From the NCBI GenBank assembly GCA_021613375.1, contig CM038717.1, positions 38,167,336-38,231,335 of the forward strand: 64,000 bases of DNA. The letters run 5' to 3'. This DNA is from Megaleporinus macrocephalus. Taxonomy: Eukaryota; Chordata; Actinopteri; Characiformes; Anostomidae. Each line of letters begins with the position of its first letter. The stretch's first letter is position 1. The notes under the pieces were generated by a model that searched no databases, was not told the DNA's origin, and was given only the letters and a program-made list of their open reading frames with translations. The translations under genes were made by a program, and so were the position numbers. Below are positions 1 to 11,509 of this stretch, piece after piece.

Positions 1-32
1 CACACACACAATCTCTCAATCACTTACACACA

Positions 33-64
<32 letters not shown>
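1..64. repeat. CA/CT microsatellite
   Basis: Runs of CA and CT dinucleotides fill the first bases of the window and probably continue to the left of it. Confidence 0.9.
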
Positions 65-1292
65 TGAACTCAAAGACAGTTATAACAGCAGATTTTGTTT
101 AGTGTTGTCTTATTAATAACTTTGAGTGATTGTTTATAACCAACAGTAAGTTATTACCTTATAAATAATATACTTTAATTATTTATTTACATTATTCTTG
201 ATATTATAGCTGCCTCGGTATTCTGTCACCTCTCGGGAAATACTCTGATCATAACTTCATTGTGAATATATATTTTATGATCATTAGATGATCATAGATG
301 ATTTTATGAATTAGATTCTGTATGTTCTGCAGTGGTTTATCAGGCTGGTGAGGTCCTGCGAGCTTGTGGAGGAGACGTATTACATTCCGATCATTAATCA
401 GTGGTGCTGGATTTGAAAGCCTGAGCGTGTGGAGGGGTTTCCCAGACCGTTCAGGTGATAAACACAGCTGCACTTTACCCGACCTGCAGGTCCTGCGCTG
501 ACGGGATTCTGCTGCTGCAGCGTTTCCGTATCTCGGGAACGCTGTTGTGCTGATAGCGCTCCCGGCTGCGGAAAAGCAGAAGCAGCTCTCTCCGTCCACC
601 TTTGGCCTGGACAAGAAATGTGTGCGAACAGAATTCCCAGGGAAGGAGCTGCCTGACCGCCCACTCAGGAGCACAGCAGACGGCTTGTCTGCTGTTTCGG
701 TCGGCCTCTGTGTTCATACATGAAAGCGAGGACGTTGTGTGTGTGTTTATATACACCCGCTGATTTGTGCGTACATTTGTTTACATGTATACACACAAAG
801 GCACCCACGTGTCTCACACGTGCACACTGTTGCACCAACATGTGTAAGCTGAGTAGACTAGTTATTATGTGTTTGTGTTGGCCCTCTTCAGTAGGGACAA
901 CATACCGTGTAATCAAGTCTTGCCAATGGACACATATTGGTGGGGCCGCCTGAGCGGGGATTCAAACCCCCCATCCAGTGTCCTGTATGGTGGGCAGTAG
1001 AGGTACCCACTCTGTTAAACCAGCTGTTGTGCCAACACCAACCACAACCGTCTAAACAGTGGGGCTGTGTGTTGGTAAGAACCTGGCAACGTGGTATGTA
1101 TGATGATTCGGTGGTTATGGTTCAGTAAACTGTGCGATACTACAAACAAACTGATGCGGTGCGCCCTTATGCTACTTGTTTAACGGAAGAGTCTAATGAC
1201 TGTGGATGGATTACACCACTGCCATCTAGTGGTCAGGTGTTTAAACACAACACCTACACCCATCTTTACATTCAACTTTTTATTAGTAATCA
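65..1292. other. Intergenic stretch, no gene seen
   Basis: AT-rich at first, then mixed composition. Short open frames on both strands resemble no protein I know and show no splice-flanked exon pattern. TG/CA-rich patches occur around 735-860. I see nothing functional here. Confidence 0.6.
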
Positions 1293-3656
1293 ATACTGGT
1301 GGTGTTGTGGTTAACACTGTGGTGTAGTATGGTGGTGTAGTGGTTAGTACAGTGGTGTAGTGGTTAGTATGGTGGTGTAGTGGTTAGTATGGTGGTGTAG
1401 TGGTTAGTACGGTGGTGTAGTGGTTAGTACGGTGGTGTGGTGGTTAGTACGGTGGTGTAGTGGTTAGTATGGTGGTGTAGTGGTTAGTACGGTGGTGTGG
1501 TGGTTAGTACGGTGGTGTAGTACGGTGGATTAGTACGGTGGTGTAGTGGTTAGTACAGTGGTGTAGTGGTTAGTACGGTGGTGTGGTGGTTAGTACGGTG
1601 GTGTAGTGATTAGTACGGTGGTGTAGTGGTTAGTACGGTGGTGTGGTGGTTAGTACGGTGGTGTAGTGGTTAGTATGGTGGTGTAGTGGTTAGTACGGTG
1701 GTGTGGTGGTTAGTACGGTGGTGTAGTGGTTAGTACGGTGGTGTAGTGGTTAGTACGATGGTGTAGTAGTTAGTACGGTGGTGTGGTGGTTAGTATGGTG
1801 GTGTAGTGGTTAGTACGGTGGTGTGGTGGTTAGTACGGTGGTGTAGTGGTTAGTATGGTGGTGTAGTGGTTAGTACGATGGTGTAGTAGTTAGTACGGTG
1901 GTGTGGTGGTTAGTGCGGTGGTGTCGTGGTTAGTACGGTGGTGTAGTGGTTAGTATGGTGGTGTGGTGGTTAGTACGGTGGTGTAGGGGTTAGTATGGTG
2001 GTGTAGTGGTTAGTACGGTGGTGTAGTGGTTAGTACGGTGGTGTAGTGGTTAGTATGGTGGTGTAGTGGTTAGTACGGTGGTGTGGTGGTTAGTACGGTG
2101 GTGTAGTGGTTAGTATGGTGGTGTAGTGGTTAGTACGATGGTGTAGTAGTTAGTACGGTGGTGTGGTGGTTAGTGCGGTGGTGTCGTGGTTAGTACGGTG
2201 GTGTAGTGGTTAGTATGGTGGTGTGGTGGTTAGTACAGTGGTGTAGGGGTTAGTACGGTGGTGTAGGGGTCAGTACGATGGTGTAGTGGTCAGTACGGTG
2301 GTGTCATGGTTAGTACAGTGATGTAGTGGTTAGTACGGTGGTGTAGTGGTCAGTACGGTGGTGTAGTGGTTAGTACGGTGGTGTAGTGGTTAGTATGGTG
2401 GTTTAGTGGTTAGTACCGTGGTGTAGTGGTCAGTATGGATGTGTAGTGAATAGTACGGTGGTGTAGTGGTTAGTACGGTGGTGTAGTGGTTAGTATGGTG
2501 GTGTAGGGGTCAGTACGATGGTGTAGTGGTCAGTACGGTGGTGTCATGGTTAGTACCGTGGTGTAGTGGTTAGTACGGTGGTGTAGGGGTTAGTATGGTG
2601 GTGTAGTGGTTAGTACGGTGGTGTAGTGGTTAGTACGGTGGTGTAGTGGTTAGTATGGTGGTGTAGTGGTTAGTACGGTGGTGTGGTGGTTAGTACGGTG
2701 GTGTAGTGGTTAGTATGGTGGTGTAGTGGTTAGTACGATGGTGTAGTAGTTAGTACGGTGGTGTGGTGGTTAGTATGGTGGTGTAGTGGTTAGTACGGTG
2801 GTGTGGTGGTTAGTACGGTGGTGTAGTGGTTAGTATGGTGGTGTAGTGGTTAGTACGATGGTGTAGTAGTTAGTACGGTGGTGTGGTGGTTAGTGCGGTG
2901 GTGTCGTGGTTAGTACGGTGGTGTAGTGGTTAGTATGGTGGTGTGGTGGTTAGTACGGTGGTGTAGGGGTTAGTATGGTGGTGTAGTGGTTAGTACGGTG
3001 GTGTAGTGGTTAGTACGGTGGTGTAGTGGTTAGTATGGTGGTGTAGTGGTTAGTACGGTGGTGTGGTGGTTAGTACGGTGGTGTAGTGGTTAGTATGGTG
3101 GTGTAGTGGTTAGTACGATGGTGTAGTAGTTAGTACGGTGGTGTGGTGGTTAGTGCGGTGGTGTCGTGGTTAGTACGGTGGTGTAGTGGTTAGTATGGTG
3201 GTGTGGTGGTTAGTACAGTGGTGTAGGGGTTAGTACGGTGGTGTAGGGGTCAGTACGATGGTGTAGTGGTCAATACGGTGGTGTCATGGTTAGTACAGTG
3301 ATGTAGTGGTTAGTACGGTGGTGTAGTGGTCAGTACGGTGGTGTAGTGGTTAGTACGGTGGTGTAGTGGTTAGTATGGTGGTTTAGTGGTTAGTACCGTG
3401 GTGTAGTGGTCAGTATGGATGTGTAGTGAATAGTACGGTGGTGTAGTGGTTAGTACGGTGGTGTAGTGGTTAGTATGGTGGTGTAGGGGTCAGTACGATG
3501 GTGTAGTGGTCAGTACGGTGGTGTCATGGTTAGTACCGTGGTGTAGTGGTTAGTACGGTGGTGTAGTGGTCAGTACGGTGGTGTAGTGGTTAGTATGGTG
3601 GTGTAGTGGTTAGTACGGTGGTGTAGTGGTTAGTACGGTGGTGTAGTGGTGTAGTG
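1293..3656 (+). repeat. 20-bp minisatellite, about 117 copies, A-box-like unit
   Basis: The unit TAGTACGGTGGTGTAGTGGT repeats about 117 times with point variants (tat for tac, gtgg for gtag, cagt for tagt). Each unit contains TGGTGTAGTGG, which fits the RNA polymerase III A-box consensus (TRGYNNARNNGG). The same unit occurs in reverse orientation at 8081-8262, joined to the head of a SINE. Variant order shows a second level of repetition with a 980-bp period (49 units). No B-box accompanies it, so transcription by Pol III is not expected. Confidence 0.95.
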
Positions 3657-3955
3657 TGGTCAAAATGTACTTCGTCAGAAAGTTGTGACCATGTTATCTG
3701 ACAATGTTGTGATAACATAGTGGCATCGTTGTCAGTACGTTGTCACAACCTCCTAAAATCCTTCATACCTTCCATTATATCTGCATGGAACTCCATGGAA
3801 TTTTGCCAACAGGTAGTAATAATACTATATAATATCATTATTTAGTATTGATGTGGTGACAACATTGTTCAGACAATGTGAAAAGTACCACCTATTGACA
3901 ATGTTGTAGCAACGTTGTAAGAAAGTAGACAACTTGGGACACAGTTTGTGGGTCA
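3657..3955. repeat. Region rich in ACAATGTTGT-type palindromic motifs
   Basis: Variants of acaatgttgt, caacgttgt and their complements (gacaacattg, gttgtcacaac) recur many times within 300 bases, on both strands, around a less structured centre. This looks like a small decayed fold-back element. I cannot name a family. Confidence 0.4.
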
Positions 3956-4215
3956 GTAGAAACTCCAGATGTGTATGTACACAAAAGAGGGGGTTTTAAT
4001 TGGTTATAATAGAGGAGATAGACAAAGAGGAGGTGAAAACTGGACTCCGTATTGCTCTAGATGGGTCAGTGAACACAGTAAGACATTGTTCAAAGAGAGA
4101 AATCCTGAGATAACTGCTCGGTGGGAGCTCCGTAAGAACTCTTCCCTGGTTTTGAGGACCTTGTGTGTCCCATACTGCATTCCTCCGCTTCCTGACATGA
4201 AAGCCAGCTTTTTTC

Positions 4216-4253
<38 letters not shown>

Positions 4254-4904
4254 GTTATATGTGAGACCAGCCTGCTGGTCTGGTTCTAAACTCTCCTGCA
4301 GACCCCAGTATGTTAGCGCTGGTGGTGAAATCAGCCCATGTGAGGAAGGAAGGGAAGCCGGTGGAGAGTCTGGGCTGCGAAGCTTCCAGTAGCACCTCAG
4401 ACTTCTTACATAACGGCGAACAATGAGTGCAGTATCCCCCTCTGCTCTCACCATTCTCCCCGATTCCATCTATCCCAACTTCTAAGTCTCTGAATTCCAC
4501 CGTCGTTTCTGGATTTATGGGTGAGCGTTGCTGTGTGGGGGCTCCTTTGGACAGCCTCCTCTTTAAATCTCTGATCTGAGATGACACGGGTTGACCCCGG
4601 AGCATTCTAATACACAGTTCTGATTTATTGCTCTCCCTTTCTTGTGCGTTCTCAACAGCTCTGGTCTTTCAGTGTGTTGATTCAAAGCGCTGAGAATGAC
4701 CTTGGGATCCAGATGGCCTTTGTCTCCGTTTGAACCCCATCTGGCCTCGTTTGGCTAGGAACGTTGGACGTTCTAAACGGTTGTGTTATGAACGATCCAG
4801 AAGATACGTTCAAGTATGTTTCAGTATCTGCAGTGGTTGCTTTAACTTTCTAAAATCTAAAGTCTGAAGTTTATATTCTCAGCAGTAGACGGTTTGTGAG
4901 GCTG
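3956..4904. other. Non-coding stretch with a CA microsatellite
   Basis: A (CA)n run lies at 4218-4250. The rest is mixed-composition sequence. Open frames through the CA run give Thr-His or Cys-Val repeats and are not genes. Confidence 0.6.
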
Positions 4905-5115
4905 TAGAGCAGAGCTGCTCAACCCTGGTCCTGGAGATCTACCACCCTGGAAAGTTCAGGTCCAGCACACCTGGTATATAAAGCTAGAAGCCTTTGAAGG
5001 CCTCGATTACCTGGATCAGGCGTGTTAGATTAGGGCCTTTAAGACTGATCTAGGATAAATGAGCTCTGTTCTGATTGGCTGTCCTGCCTCATTTAAATAA
5101 ACACTCTTTAGAACT
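4905..5115 (+). repeat. Interspersed repeat of the type 'gctcaaccctggtcctgga'
   Basis: The text around 4917-5045 (a CTCAACCCTGGTCCTGGAG head, then a segment on CACCTGGT and ATTAGGGCC) matches my recollection of a common fish non-autonomous DNA element. A shorter related piece (tggagatccactgtcctgca) is at 21644-21664. Family assignment is from memory only. Confidence 0.45.
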
Positions 5116-5175
5116 TCAATATGAGTGGGCGGGGCTAAACTGGGGTAAGCTGAATTGGATAAAAGTTTACTCATA

Positions 5176-6640
5176 GTACTGTAGATCTACTCCTCCTCTA
5201 CTGTGGATCGGTACTGTAGATCTACTACTCTACTGTGGATCAGTACTGTAGATCTACTCCTCCTCTGCTGTGGATCGGTACTGTAGATCTACTACTCCTC
5301 TACTGTGGATCGATACTGTAGATCTACTACTCTACTGTGGATCAGTACTGTAGATCTACTCCTCCTCTGCTGTGGATCTGTACTGTAGATCTACTCCTCC
5401 TCTACTGTGGATCAGTACTGTAGATCTACTCCTCCTCTGCTGTGGATCGGTACTGTAGATCTACTACTCTACTGTGGATCAGTACTGTAGATCTACTCCT
5501 CCTCTGCTGTGGATCTGTACTGTAGATCTACTCCTCCTCTACTGTGGATCGGTACTGTAGATCTACTACTCTACTGTGGATCAGTACTGTAGATCTACTC
5601 CTCCTCTGCTGTGGATCGGTACTGTAGATCTACTCCTCCTCTACTGTGGATCGGTACTGTAGATCTACTCTTCCTCTACTGTGGATCTGTACTGTAGATC
5701 TACTACTCCTCTACTGTGGATCGGTACTGTAGATCTACTACTCCTCTACTGTGGATCTGTACTGTAGATCTACTACTCCTCTACTGTGGATCGGCACTGT
5801 AGATCTACTACTCCTCTACTGTGGATCTGTACCGTAGATCTACTCCTCTTCTACTGTGGATCTGTACTGTAGATCTACCCCTCCTCTACTGTGGATCAGT
5901 ACTGTCGATCTACTCCTCTATAGTAGAGCGGTACTGTGGATATACTCCCTCTCAACTGGGGCTCAGTATGGTAGATCTACTCCTCCCTCACTGTGGATCA
6001 GTACTGTAGATCTACTCCTTCTCTGCTGTGGATCGGTACTGTAGATCTACTCCTCCTCTGCTGTGGATCAGTACTGTAAATCTACTACTCCTCTACTGTG
6101 GATCGGTACTGTAGATCTACTCCTCCTCTGCTGTGGATCAATACTGTAGATCTACTACTCCTCTACTGTGGATTGGTACTGTAGATCTACTACTCCTCTA
6201 CTGTGGATCAGTACTGTAGATCTACTCCTCCTCTACTGTGGATCTGTACTTTAGATCTGCTCCTCCTCCACTGTGGAACTATACTGTAGATCTTCTCCTC
6301 CACTGTGGATCTGTACTGTAGATCTACCCCTCCTCTACTGTGGATCAGTACTGTCGATCTACTCCTCTATAGTAGAGCGGTACTGTGGATGTACTCCTTC
6401 TCAACTGGGGCTCAGTATGGTAGATCTACTCCTCCTCTACTGTGGATCTGTACTGCAGATCTACTCTTGCTCCACTATAGTGGAGCTATACTATTGATCT
6501 TCTCCTCCTCCACTGCAAATCTGTACAATAGATCTACTACTCCTCTATTGTGGTTCTGTACTGTAAATCTATTCCTCCTCTATTTAGAGCTATACTGTAG
6601 ATCTACTCCTCCTCCACTGTTGAGCTTTACTGTGGATCCA
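5176..6640 (+). repeat. 35-bp minisatellite, about 42 copies
   Basis: The unit reads roughly CTGTAGATCTACTCCTCCTC followed by TACTGTGGATCGGTA, with 32-bp short variants, and nearly every unit holds an AGATCT hexamer. A block at about 5856-5985 recurs at 6305-6434 (offset 449), including rare variants such as actgtcgatct and tatagtagagcgg, so a multi-unit segment was duplicated. Open frames giving MDLYCRSTPPLLW-type repeats are by-products. Confidence 0.95.
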
Positions 6641-7402
6641 TGTGTTGTTTTAGATAACAAATGGCTTCCAGAGCCCTCGTGGCCCTCACTAATCCTGCTC
6701 AAGCCGTTAGTAAGGCCTGTAATGGGTTAACTCTTACAGCAGGGTCCGTAAATGTATTTCCTCTGAAGGCTTTGTGTTTGGACTGTGGGCCCCCCGTGGT
6801 GGGGGGGTGAGGGGGTGTGGGTGGGGGTTGCTGAGGAGGTGTAAAAAGGGGATAGAAATGGTAAACTGATGCTGGTTAAAGGCGCAATTGTAACACTGGT
6901 CTGAGAGCAGTTTGTGGTTCTCTCGCAGTAAAGCTATAAATATCTGAGACTCGGTTCTCTTTAAAATTAGTTTTTTATAATTTGTCCACCTCAAACTCTC
7001 TCAAATGTTGGTCTGGGGTCCGATTCAGGGGGTCTCAGTCTATGAGAAACACTAAAGCCTCAAAACTCAGGACACATCAAGATATAATGCTCAGGCTATG
7101 TGTCATTCACAAGTGCAGCCTTCTAAGACAAGACATTGTGATGGATTTTATTAAGAGATTGCACCAATGACACCAAACTAATCATAGAAAATGGCAAGAA
7201 ATATACCTAATATATCATGATTGGTAAGTTTATATCCACTTGCAACTGTGAACCTAAACAATTTTATGGACAGCTTAGCTCCGCCCACACTAGACATCTA
7301 CATTACCAGCATTTAGCACATGGGCCAGCGCTGATACCCAGAAAGAAAAATACTTGAGAGAGTTAAATACAGAAGAAATGCAATACCTAGTAATACATAG
7401 TA
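6641..7402. other. Unique sequence with a G-quadruplex motif
   Basis: Apart from the G-run cluster at 6801-6828, no gene, exon or repeat is recognised. Confidence 0.5.
6801..6828 (+). other. Strong G-quadruplex motif
   Basis: Four G-runs of 7, 5, 3 and 5 bases are separated by loops of 3, 3 and 1 bases (tga, tgt, t). Short loops and long G-runs favour a stable quadruplex if the strand becomes single-stranded. Confidence 0.7.
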
Positions 7403-7560
7403 ACTTGGGTAGATTAAAGACGAGCCATTCTGGATCAGCTGAAGGTCCTGATGGCCCACATAGGAAGAAGACCAGCCAGGAGCGAGTTGCAGTGGCCAAT
7501 CCTGAGAAGAGACTGGGAGGATGGCAGGTGGTAGTCAAAGCAGAACCACATCATATGATG
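7403..7560 (+). repeat. Interspersed repeat, copy 1
   Basis: Shares with 43612-43710 the series 'ggtcctgatggcccacata', 'gaccagccaggagcgagttg' and 'gagaagagactgg', with about 80% identity by eye. Two diverged copies in one window indicate an old dispersed repeat. The open frame 7354-7566 across it is not a gene. Confidence 0.55.
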
Positions 7561-7769
7561 TTCTGAAAGCCTGTTTCCTGTAGGGCTCTCAGAGTTTTTC
7601 TTAACATTCAAAACCTATTCTATTTTGAGGATGACTTGATGAACATTGTATCATGTTTATAACGTGCAGTGCTTCTGGGATTCTCTATGAAGCTGGGGCC
7701 ATTTGTTTATTTATATAACCAGAAGGTCATATCTGCTCAGTTAATGTCAAACATATTATTTCTAACTTC

Positions 7770-8085
7770 CATCCATCCATCCATCTTCTGCTTTATCCAG
7801 CTAGTCAAGGTCACACGACTGAAATGTCCCAATCCCAGCGTCATCAGGCAAGGGCGGGGTACACCATGGACAGGTCACCAGTCCATCACATGGCCAACAC
7901 ACTCACACCTACGGGCAGTTTAAAGTGAGCGATTAACCTAACATGCATGTGTTTGGACTGTGGGAGGAAACCGGAGTACCTGGAGGAACCCACTCAAACA
8001 TGGAGAGAACATACACACTCCACACAGAACCACCCAGACCGGGAATCCAACCCAGATCATTTTACTGTGAGGAGACAGTGCTAAC
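7770..8085 (-). mobile_element. SINE copy with tRNA-like head and GATG tail
   Basis: Read on the - strand, it begins with a tRNA-like head (GTGGTTAGCACTGTCTCCTC, then a B-box-like GGGTTGGATTCC), continues through a conserved body (TTTCCTCCCACAGTCCAAAC; GATGGACTGGTGACCTGTCC) and ends in (GATG)n. A second full copy lies at 11943-12275 and a 3' part at 44240-44420. The body is a widespread fish retroposon sequence. I infer a tRNA-headed SINE with an L2-like tail. Confidence 0.7.
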
Positions 8086-8262
8086 CACTACACCACCGTA
8101 CTGACCACTACACCACCATACTAACCACTACACCACCGCACTAACCGCTACACCACCGTACTAACCACTACACCACCATACTAACCACTACACCACCATA
8201 CTAACCACTACACCACCATACTAACCACTACACCACCGTACTAACTGCTACACCACCGTGCC
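8081..8262 (-). repeat. 20-bp A-box minisatellite fused to a SINE head, about 9 copies
   Basis: Units of ACCACTACACCACCGTACTA are the exact reverse complement of the 1.3-3.66 kb array unit. The array runs directly out of the 5' head of the - strand SINE, whose own sequence GGTGGTGTAGTGGTTAGCAC is the same motif. Confidence 0.9.
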
Positions 8263-9404
8263 CTATTTCTATCTTATAGGCGCTTATATATATAGGCGCT
8301 ATATAAGTTATATATGAAATTTCGCAAAACCTTCAGTATATACTCCAAACCTCCAAAAAACAGGGTCAGACAAAGGTTGTGAGATCTGATGTGGCCTGTT
8401 TTACTAGCAGGTTTCAAGTGTGGATGCATGGAAATTCCAGCAAACAATGACTGATACATAAGCAGGAAAAGAGTTACGTAACCAAGTGTTGGTTACGGCG
8501 GAACAGCTGAATGTTCCTGGGACACTTTTGTTGTTGCAGTGTTGAGTTTGCAGGTGTGAGAGAAGAACATCACTGGCTTGTGTTTCACAGACGGTTGGAG
8601 AGGCTGTGTTGACATGTTTAGGAGTGGAATTCTTTTCCGACGGGCCGTGTTAACAGTGACTGCAGAACCTGCAAGAGAAACCTGAGCGTCACTTTGTTGA
8701 ATCGAGCCCAAAGTCCTGAATCCCAAACGTCTGGAACTGGAGACGAGACTCTTCTTGGGAATGAATGTTGTCTATGTTTTCCTCCCGGTGAATCATTTCA
8801 GCATCATTTGATTTATTACTTTAGAAAATTACAACCACACACAGCGTTACCAACAACAGGAAACCCCAGCAGCCCTTTCAGACCTTTATATCATCATCGC
8901 TGTCCCAAGAAAGAAAACCATACATCTCTATTTTGGGGGATTTTTATTTTTCTGCATCATCAGAATGCAGCGACTGCCGTTTACATTGTCAAATGATTGT
9001 CTGATGAACGGACCAATAGAAATGGTCCAAAACGGTTTGGAAAACATTCTGGTTCCATTGACTTACATTAAAAGTGGTTTACTTGGCTTCTCCTGTAAAG
9101 TTACCGTTTTGGAGATACATATTTTTCTTTGGACGGCAACGACATCATTTATATTATTATTTTTTTATTTATGATGATTGGACCAATAGAATCACTTAAA
9201 ATACATTGGAATAAAACCCCATTTCTATTAACATGCACTGAAATGAGGAATGTTTTTCTCCTCTCTTGTAAAGTTAATATTTTGGACTGTTCTGTTTTTC
9301 TTCAGACGGCAACGGTGTAGAAATATCACAATAAACATAATTTAATAGACCTGTTATCAAACCTGGCTTTAAAACCTGCAAGAATAAAAACTTGAGCTGA
9401 ATGT
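8263..9404. other. Non-coding stretch, nothing recognised
   Basis: Short open frames occur (8694-8996 is the longest) but without homology I know or exon structure. 9001-9320 contains two similar half-copies (gaccaatagaa...tctcctgtaaagtta and gaccaatagaa...tctcttgtaaagtta), about 180 bases apart, suggesting an old local duplication. Confidence 0.5.
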
Positions 9405-9620
9405 AAATTCAGATGAGGTTCTCTTCTTCAGAACAGAATGTTTATCCATTAGTTTTAAATTAACATGATTAGATAGTCGGACTGATTGTTCATCTGGTGC
9501 TGCGCTGCTTACATTCACTGTTAAAGCCGTGTAGTCAGCTTACATTCAAGAACAGGTGCTGATAATCTACATAGAGGAAGCACTGCGCTCAATTGTGCTT
9601 AATTGAGACTGTTTAGTTTC
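9405..9620 (+). repeat. Dispersed repeat, copy 1 of 2
   Basis: Shares with 14360-14560 'gatgaggttctcttcttcag', 'aacatgattagat' and 'ctgataatctacatagagga', in order and on the same strand. Identity is high over about 200 bases, with small indels. Confidence 0.7.
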
Positions 9621-9649
9621 CTCACTTGCAGTGTTTCTTTCTGCAAAAC

Positions 9650-10410
9650 TTTTCATCCATCCATTCATTATCCATCCTTCTATCCATTATCTTCCAACAC
9701 AGAGCTGTAGCTCAGAGATACGTCAGACAAAATATTAGTAAAGGTACTTAAAAGTCTAAACACCATGAAGGATGTAGATGGATAACCATCAGTAAGTGGT
9801 CGGTGAAACTTTTTTATCCATCCATCCATCCATCCATCCATCCTTCCATCCATCCTTCCATCCATCCATCCATCCATCCATCCATCCATCCATCCATCCA
9901 TCCATCCCTCCATCCATTATCTTCCAATACTGAACTGCAGCTCAGAAATATGTCAGGTACTTTAGGTACGTTTAGATACTTTACAGTCCAAACACCATGA
10001 AGAACGTAGGCAGATAACCATCAGTAAGTGGACGGTGAAACTTTTCATCCATCCATCCATCCATCCTTCCATCCATCCTTCCATCCATTCATACATCCTT
10101 CCATCCATTATCTTCCAACACTGAACTGCAGCTCAGAGATACGTCAGATAAAATATTAGAAAAGGTACTTGAAAGTCTAAACACCATGAAGGACATAGAC
10201 ATATAACCATCAGTAAGTGGTTGGTGAAACTTTTCATCCATCCATCCATCCATCCATCCATCCATCCATCTATCCATCCATCATCTTCCGACATTAAACT
10301 GCAGCTCAGAGATACGTCAGGTACTTTAGGTACGTTTAGGTAAATTACAGTCCAAACACCATGAAGGACGCAGGCGGATAACCACCAGTAAGTGGTCAGC
10401 GAAACGGGGG
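9650..10410 (-). repeat. Composite tandem array: about 200-bp units plus (ATCC)n
   Basis: Four units start near 9685, 9918, 10108 and 10283, each with cttcca..ctgcagctcagagata, then an 'aaacaccatgaag' segment, then an ATCC run of variable length. Units 1 and 3 share 'aaaatattag'. Units 2 and 4 share 'ggtactttaggtacgttta'. The array is therefore a dimer repeated twice. Confidence 0.85.
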
Positions 10411-10504
10411 ACACTGGACGCCTCTGTCCGCCATCAGCATCAGTCAGCGGTTCCGTTTGAAGGAGGTCATTTGAATCCTTTCTGTGCTTTTATCTCTGCT
10501 CTGT

Positions 10505-10920
10505 CAGCGGAGGGTCCTGCGTGGGCCGTGTCCAGGCTTTCCCTACCCCTTATTTTCTTCCCACTCTTTTTCCCCCTCTGTCCTCTCGGCGCCTGTCTCT
10601 TCCCCCCTCTGCGCTGTCAGGCGGGATGAAAGACCTCGTCTCTGCACTTAGCGGCGCTGAGGACCGCTCGGTCACGGCTGCAGCAACGTTTACGGTTTGT
10701 TGTGCTGCCGTTGCTACGCTCGGGTCACTGGCCTCTTCCCTCCCGCCCCCTTTGAAGTGGCGCCTGGGCCGCGTCTCTGTCCTCAGACCTGTCAAGACGC
10801 TATCAGGGCTCCGTCTCGGAGCTTTTCGGACTGACCGGGGGTCGGCGAGAGCTCTGAGCCGAGTTCCATGGCAGGATTAGGAGGTCGACAGGGCACGCCT
10901 AGGCCTCTGAACTCTCCCCT
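10505..10920. promoter_or_regulatory. CpG-rich patch, possible unmethylated regulatory element
   Basis: About 29 CpGs fall in roughly 360 bases, far denser than the neighbours. No exon, splice site pair or known protein could be identified in it. It could be a CpG island or promoter, possibly linked to lhfpl2 downstream, but that link is inference. Confidence 0.35.
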
Positions 10921-11509
10921 GCACCCGCACACAGCTCAGCTCAGGAGCTGCCCGTACGGCTGTGATGGACAGCTTAATGTCCACGCGGTGTAGGAGGAAA
11001 ACATCAGCAGATGAAAGAGGATGAGGACCTGTGCAGCCAGTGCAGGAATGTCTTGGAGCTCATTGGGGAAGTTTTTCCCACCAACTGGACCCAAAAGAGT
11101 CTTGACACTCGTCTTCCTTGTGTCCTCATATCTTCATAATTGTTTTATTTATGTTGAAGCTTCATATTAGAGAGAACCACAGTTGCTTGTTTTCCAGTAC
11201 TGAGGGGGACGTGCTTCCTCTGTCCCTCCTCGAGCATGAAGGGGGTTTATGAGAGTAGATAAGTCTGGTCATATGGACCCTATGGGGTCTTATTCTTTGT
11301 GTACCAGCTCATACTGTGTTTACATGCAGTGAGTTGGGAGTTCTGGGAACTGGAGCTGCATCTTCAGGCTTAAGAAGTTTCCCAGACGGTTTCCAGAAGG
11401 ATCTTCACTGATATCTTGACTCTGCGCCGATCATAACAATCAGACTTGACTGGGTTTGTTTGAAATCCTGGAGTCCTGGTTGTGAAGTTTTTAGGATATT
11501 TTTACTGCA
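10921..11509. other. Non-coding stretch, nothing recognised
   Basis: Mixed composition, no gene or repeat family identified. Confidence 0.5.

Noticed and set aside
1293..3656. CRISPR-like regular repeats
   Set aside because: Units are directly adjacent without spacers; the genome is a vertebrate nuclear one.
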